Below, in pieces: positions 7,100 through 7,987 of a DNA stretch of 7,987 nucleotides. Both the position numbers and the translations under genes were made by a program. The stretch lies in contig JBJXGP010000369.1 of assembly GCA_046160425.1 (NCBI GenBank), positions 1 to 7,987 on the forward strand, in the 5' to 3' direction. The notes beneath the pieces are model-generated. The model saw nothing but the letters and a program-made list of their open reading frames with translations, was not told the DNA's origin and did not search any database. The stretch's first letter is position 1. Each line of letters begins with the position of its first letter. The DNA comes from JAQCEJ01 sp046160425. GTDB lineage: Bacteria; Planctomycetota; Planctomycetia; Planctomycetales; Planctomycetaceae.

Positions 7100-7162
7100 T
7101 GTAGGCGCGTTCATGGTGGGTCAGTGCGGTGCGGCACCGCTCGACCCATCCTACATTTTTTT
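7100..7162 (+). terminator. Hairpin with T-run ending the secreted-protein cluster
   Basis: This is a nested inverted repeat. TGTAGG (7100-7105) pairs with CCTACA (7150-7155), TGGGTC (7117-7122) with GACCCA (7143-7148), and GCGGTGC (7126-7132) with GCACCGC (7134-7140). Seven T follow at 7156-7162. It begins six bases after the copy 2 stop codon. The T-run lies only on the plus-strand side, so it should terminate the cluster rather than the convergent LRR gene. The TGGGTC...GACCCA core also resembles dispersed intergenic palindromes, so it may be a repeat element used as a terminator. Confidence 0.7.
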
Positions 7163-7255
7163 ACAAGCACAATCATTGAACGCCCCAGCCACCCGTCGTT
7201 GGTCTGCCTACGACTGACGAATCCAGAGTCATGTCAGAGGAGCCAGTATTTGCTG

Positions 7256-7927
7256 TCAATGACCAATACTACAATTTGGCAATGCGGTATTAAAATTCTT
7301 GACTCCGGCGTCACTGACTTGGGTACCGTTGAGGTCCAGCGTCTGCAAATTGGTCAGTCCCTTGAGGTGTACCAGTCCCGCGTCACCAACTTGGGTATAG
7401 TCGAGGCTCAGTCTTTGCAAATTGGTCAACCCCTTGAGGTGCTCTAGCCCGGCATCACTCACTTGGGTATCGCCGATGTCCAGCGTCACCAAATTGTTCA
7501 GCCCCTTGAGGTGTTTCAGTCCAGCGTCACTGACTTGAGTACCGTCAAGGTCCAGCGTCTCCAAATTGTTCAGCCTCTTTAGGTGCTTCAGTCCGACATC
7601 AGTGACTCGAGTACCGTGAAGGACTAGCGTCGTCAAATTAGTCAGCCCCTTGAGTTGCTCTAACCCGGCATCACTGACTTGGGTACCGTAGAGATACAGT
7701 TCCTGCAAATTGTTCAGCCCCTTGAGGTACTCCAGTCCCGCGTCACCAACATGGGTATTGTCGAGGCTCAGCTTCTGCAAATTGGTCAATCCCTTGATGT
7801 GCTCCAATCCGGAACCACTGATTGGGGTACCGAGGAGGCCCAGAGTCACCAGATTGGTGAGCCCTTTGAGGTGCTCCAGCCCGGCATCACTGACTTGCAC
7901 ATCGCTGAGATATGGACTTACCCACAA
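7256..7927 (-). CDS. Leucine-rich repeat protein, apparently 5'-truncated by an IS insertion
   Basis: The surviving frame encodes 223 residues: ten N-terminal residues, eight 24-residue leucine-rich repeats (11-202) and a C-terminal cap of 21 residues ending ALPNCSIGH. Consensus repeat: QVSDAGLEHLKGLTNLxxLxLxGT. The DAGLxxLKxLxNL type and the ALPNC ending are common in planctomycete LRR proteins, which usually mediate protein binding. The 3' end looks intact. The 5' end does not: the frame is closed by TAA at 7943-7945, the only upstream start is a TTG at 7927 without a Shine-Dalgarno, there is no signal peptide, and codons 1-5 (MWVSP) appear to come from the IS terminus. Residues 6-10 (YLSDV) fit the end of a preceding, lost repeat. 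It is probably a pseudogene fragment, although it could still be translated. It runs convergently with the propeller genes. Confidence 0.8.
   Translation of the reverse strand: MWVSPYLSDVQVSDAGLEHLKGLTNLVTLGLLGTPISGSGLEHIKGLTNLQKLSLDNTHVGDAGLEYLKGLNNLQELYLYGTQVSDAGLEQLKGLTNLTTLVLHGTRVTDVGLKHLKRLNNLETLDLDGTQVSDAGLKHLKGLNNLVTLDIGDTQVSDAGLEHLKGLTNLQRLSLDYTQVGDAGLVHLKGLTNLQTLDLNGTQVSDAGVKNFNTALPNCSIGH
7322..7897 (-). repeat. Eight tandem 72-base units coding for LRRs
   Basis: Eight consecutive 72-base units encode the 24-residue repeats. Similarity is visible in the DNA as well as the protein: on the plus strand, CCCCTTGAGGTG-like and CACTGACTTGGGTA-like blocks recur every 72 bases. This points to recent unit duplication or homogenisation and makes the tract prone to gain or loss of units. 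Confidence 0.85.
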
Positions 7928-7987
7928 ATGGTGGGCGCGGGGTTAAGGTTATGCGGCCTGGTCGAACTCTGCGGGGGAGAGATATCC
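7913..7987 (-). mobile_element. Terminus of an IS3-family-like insertion sequence (runs off the window)
   Basis: From 7913 the plus strand reads TGGACTTACCCACAAATGG, an IS3-type end beginning TG. Here the LRR coding pattern stops abruptly. A transposase C-terminus ends 36 bases inside this boundary, the usual arrangement at the 3' end of such elements. The last host bases, ATA (7910-7912), would be the expected short target duplication. The other end and inverted repeat lie outside the window, so the boundary is inferred from one side only. Confidence 0.65.
7949..7987 (-). CDS. IS3-family transposase (OrfB), C-terminal 12 residues only
   Basis: Read on the minus strand from the window edge, the last codons give GYLSPAEFDQAA followed by TAA at 7949-7951. 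A G-Y-x-S-P-x-E-F/Y ending is characteristic of the integrase-core transposases of IS3-family elements, just after the conserved LHS-x-L motif that would lie beyond the edge. In the intact family this DDE enzyme excises and inserts the element. Twelve residues are little evidence on their own, but their position next to an IS-like terminus supports the reading. Confidence 0.6.
   Translation of the reverse strand, partial: GYLSPAEFDQAA

Noticed and set aside
7163..7255. Possible terminator for the LRR gene (CTGAC...GTCAG at 7214-7237)
   Set aside because: The five-base stem has a 14-base loop and no T-run on the minus strand.
7940..7987. Possible tRNA T-arm, suggested by GAGTTCGACC on the minus strand near the window edge
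   Set aside because: The flanking bases do not form a T-stem and no acceptor, D or anticodon arms can be drawn. The stretch is better read as a transposase C-terminus.

Overview
The window most likely comes from a planctomycete chromosome. The reasons are a secreted CRTAC1-type protein with FG-GAP repeats and an ASPIC/UnbV domain, 24-residue leucine-rich repeats of the DAGLxHLKGLTNL type, paralogous exported propeller-like proteins, moderately high GC by eye, and palindromic elements in the gaps between genes. The genus cannot be named from the sequence alone.

Left part (59-2118, minus strand): purD (phosphoribosylamine--glycine ligase, purine synthesis) lies upstream of a short-chain dehydrogenase/reductase gene, 44 bases apart and probably co-transcribed. 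A gap of about 400 bases (2119-2521) then separates this pair from genes on the plus strand. It holds a candidate promoter for each direction and a small hairpin followed by seven T.

Centre (2522-7094, plus strand): three genes for exported proteins in a row. The first is a seven-motif FG-GAP/ASPIC-UnbV protein that starts at a GTG with a perfect Shine-Dalgarno. Two tandem paralogues of an unrecognised beta-propeller-like secreted protein follow (about 83% identical by eye). Spacings are 40 and 120 bases, the second containing a GC-rich palindrome. A strong hairpin with a T-run closes the group at 7100-7162. The three probably act together outside the cytoplasm, but their substrate or partner cannot be read from the sequence.

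Right part (7256-7987, minus strand): a leucine-rich-repeat gene runs towards the secreted-protein cluster. Its 5' end appears to be cut off by an insertion sequence. From about 7913 to the window edge the sequence looks like the terminus of an IS3-family element, including the last 12 codons of its transposase. The first five codons of the surviving LRR reading frame would then come from the IS end.

No CRISPR array, tRNA, rRNA, phage module or recognisable defence system is present. The most notable observations are the IS-truncated LRR gene and the uneven divergence between the tandem propeller paralogues.
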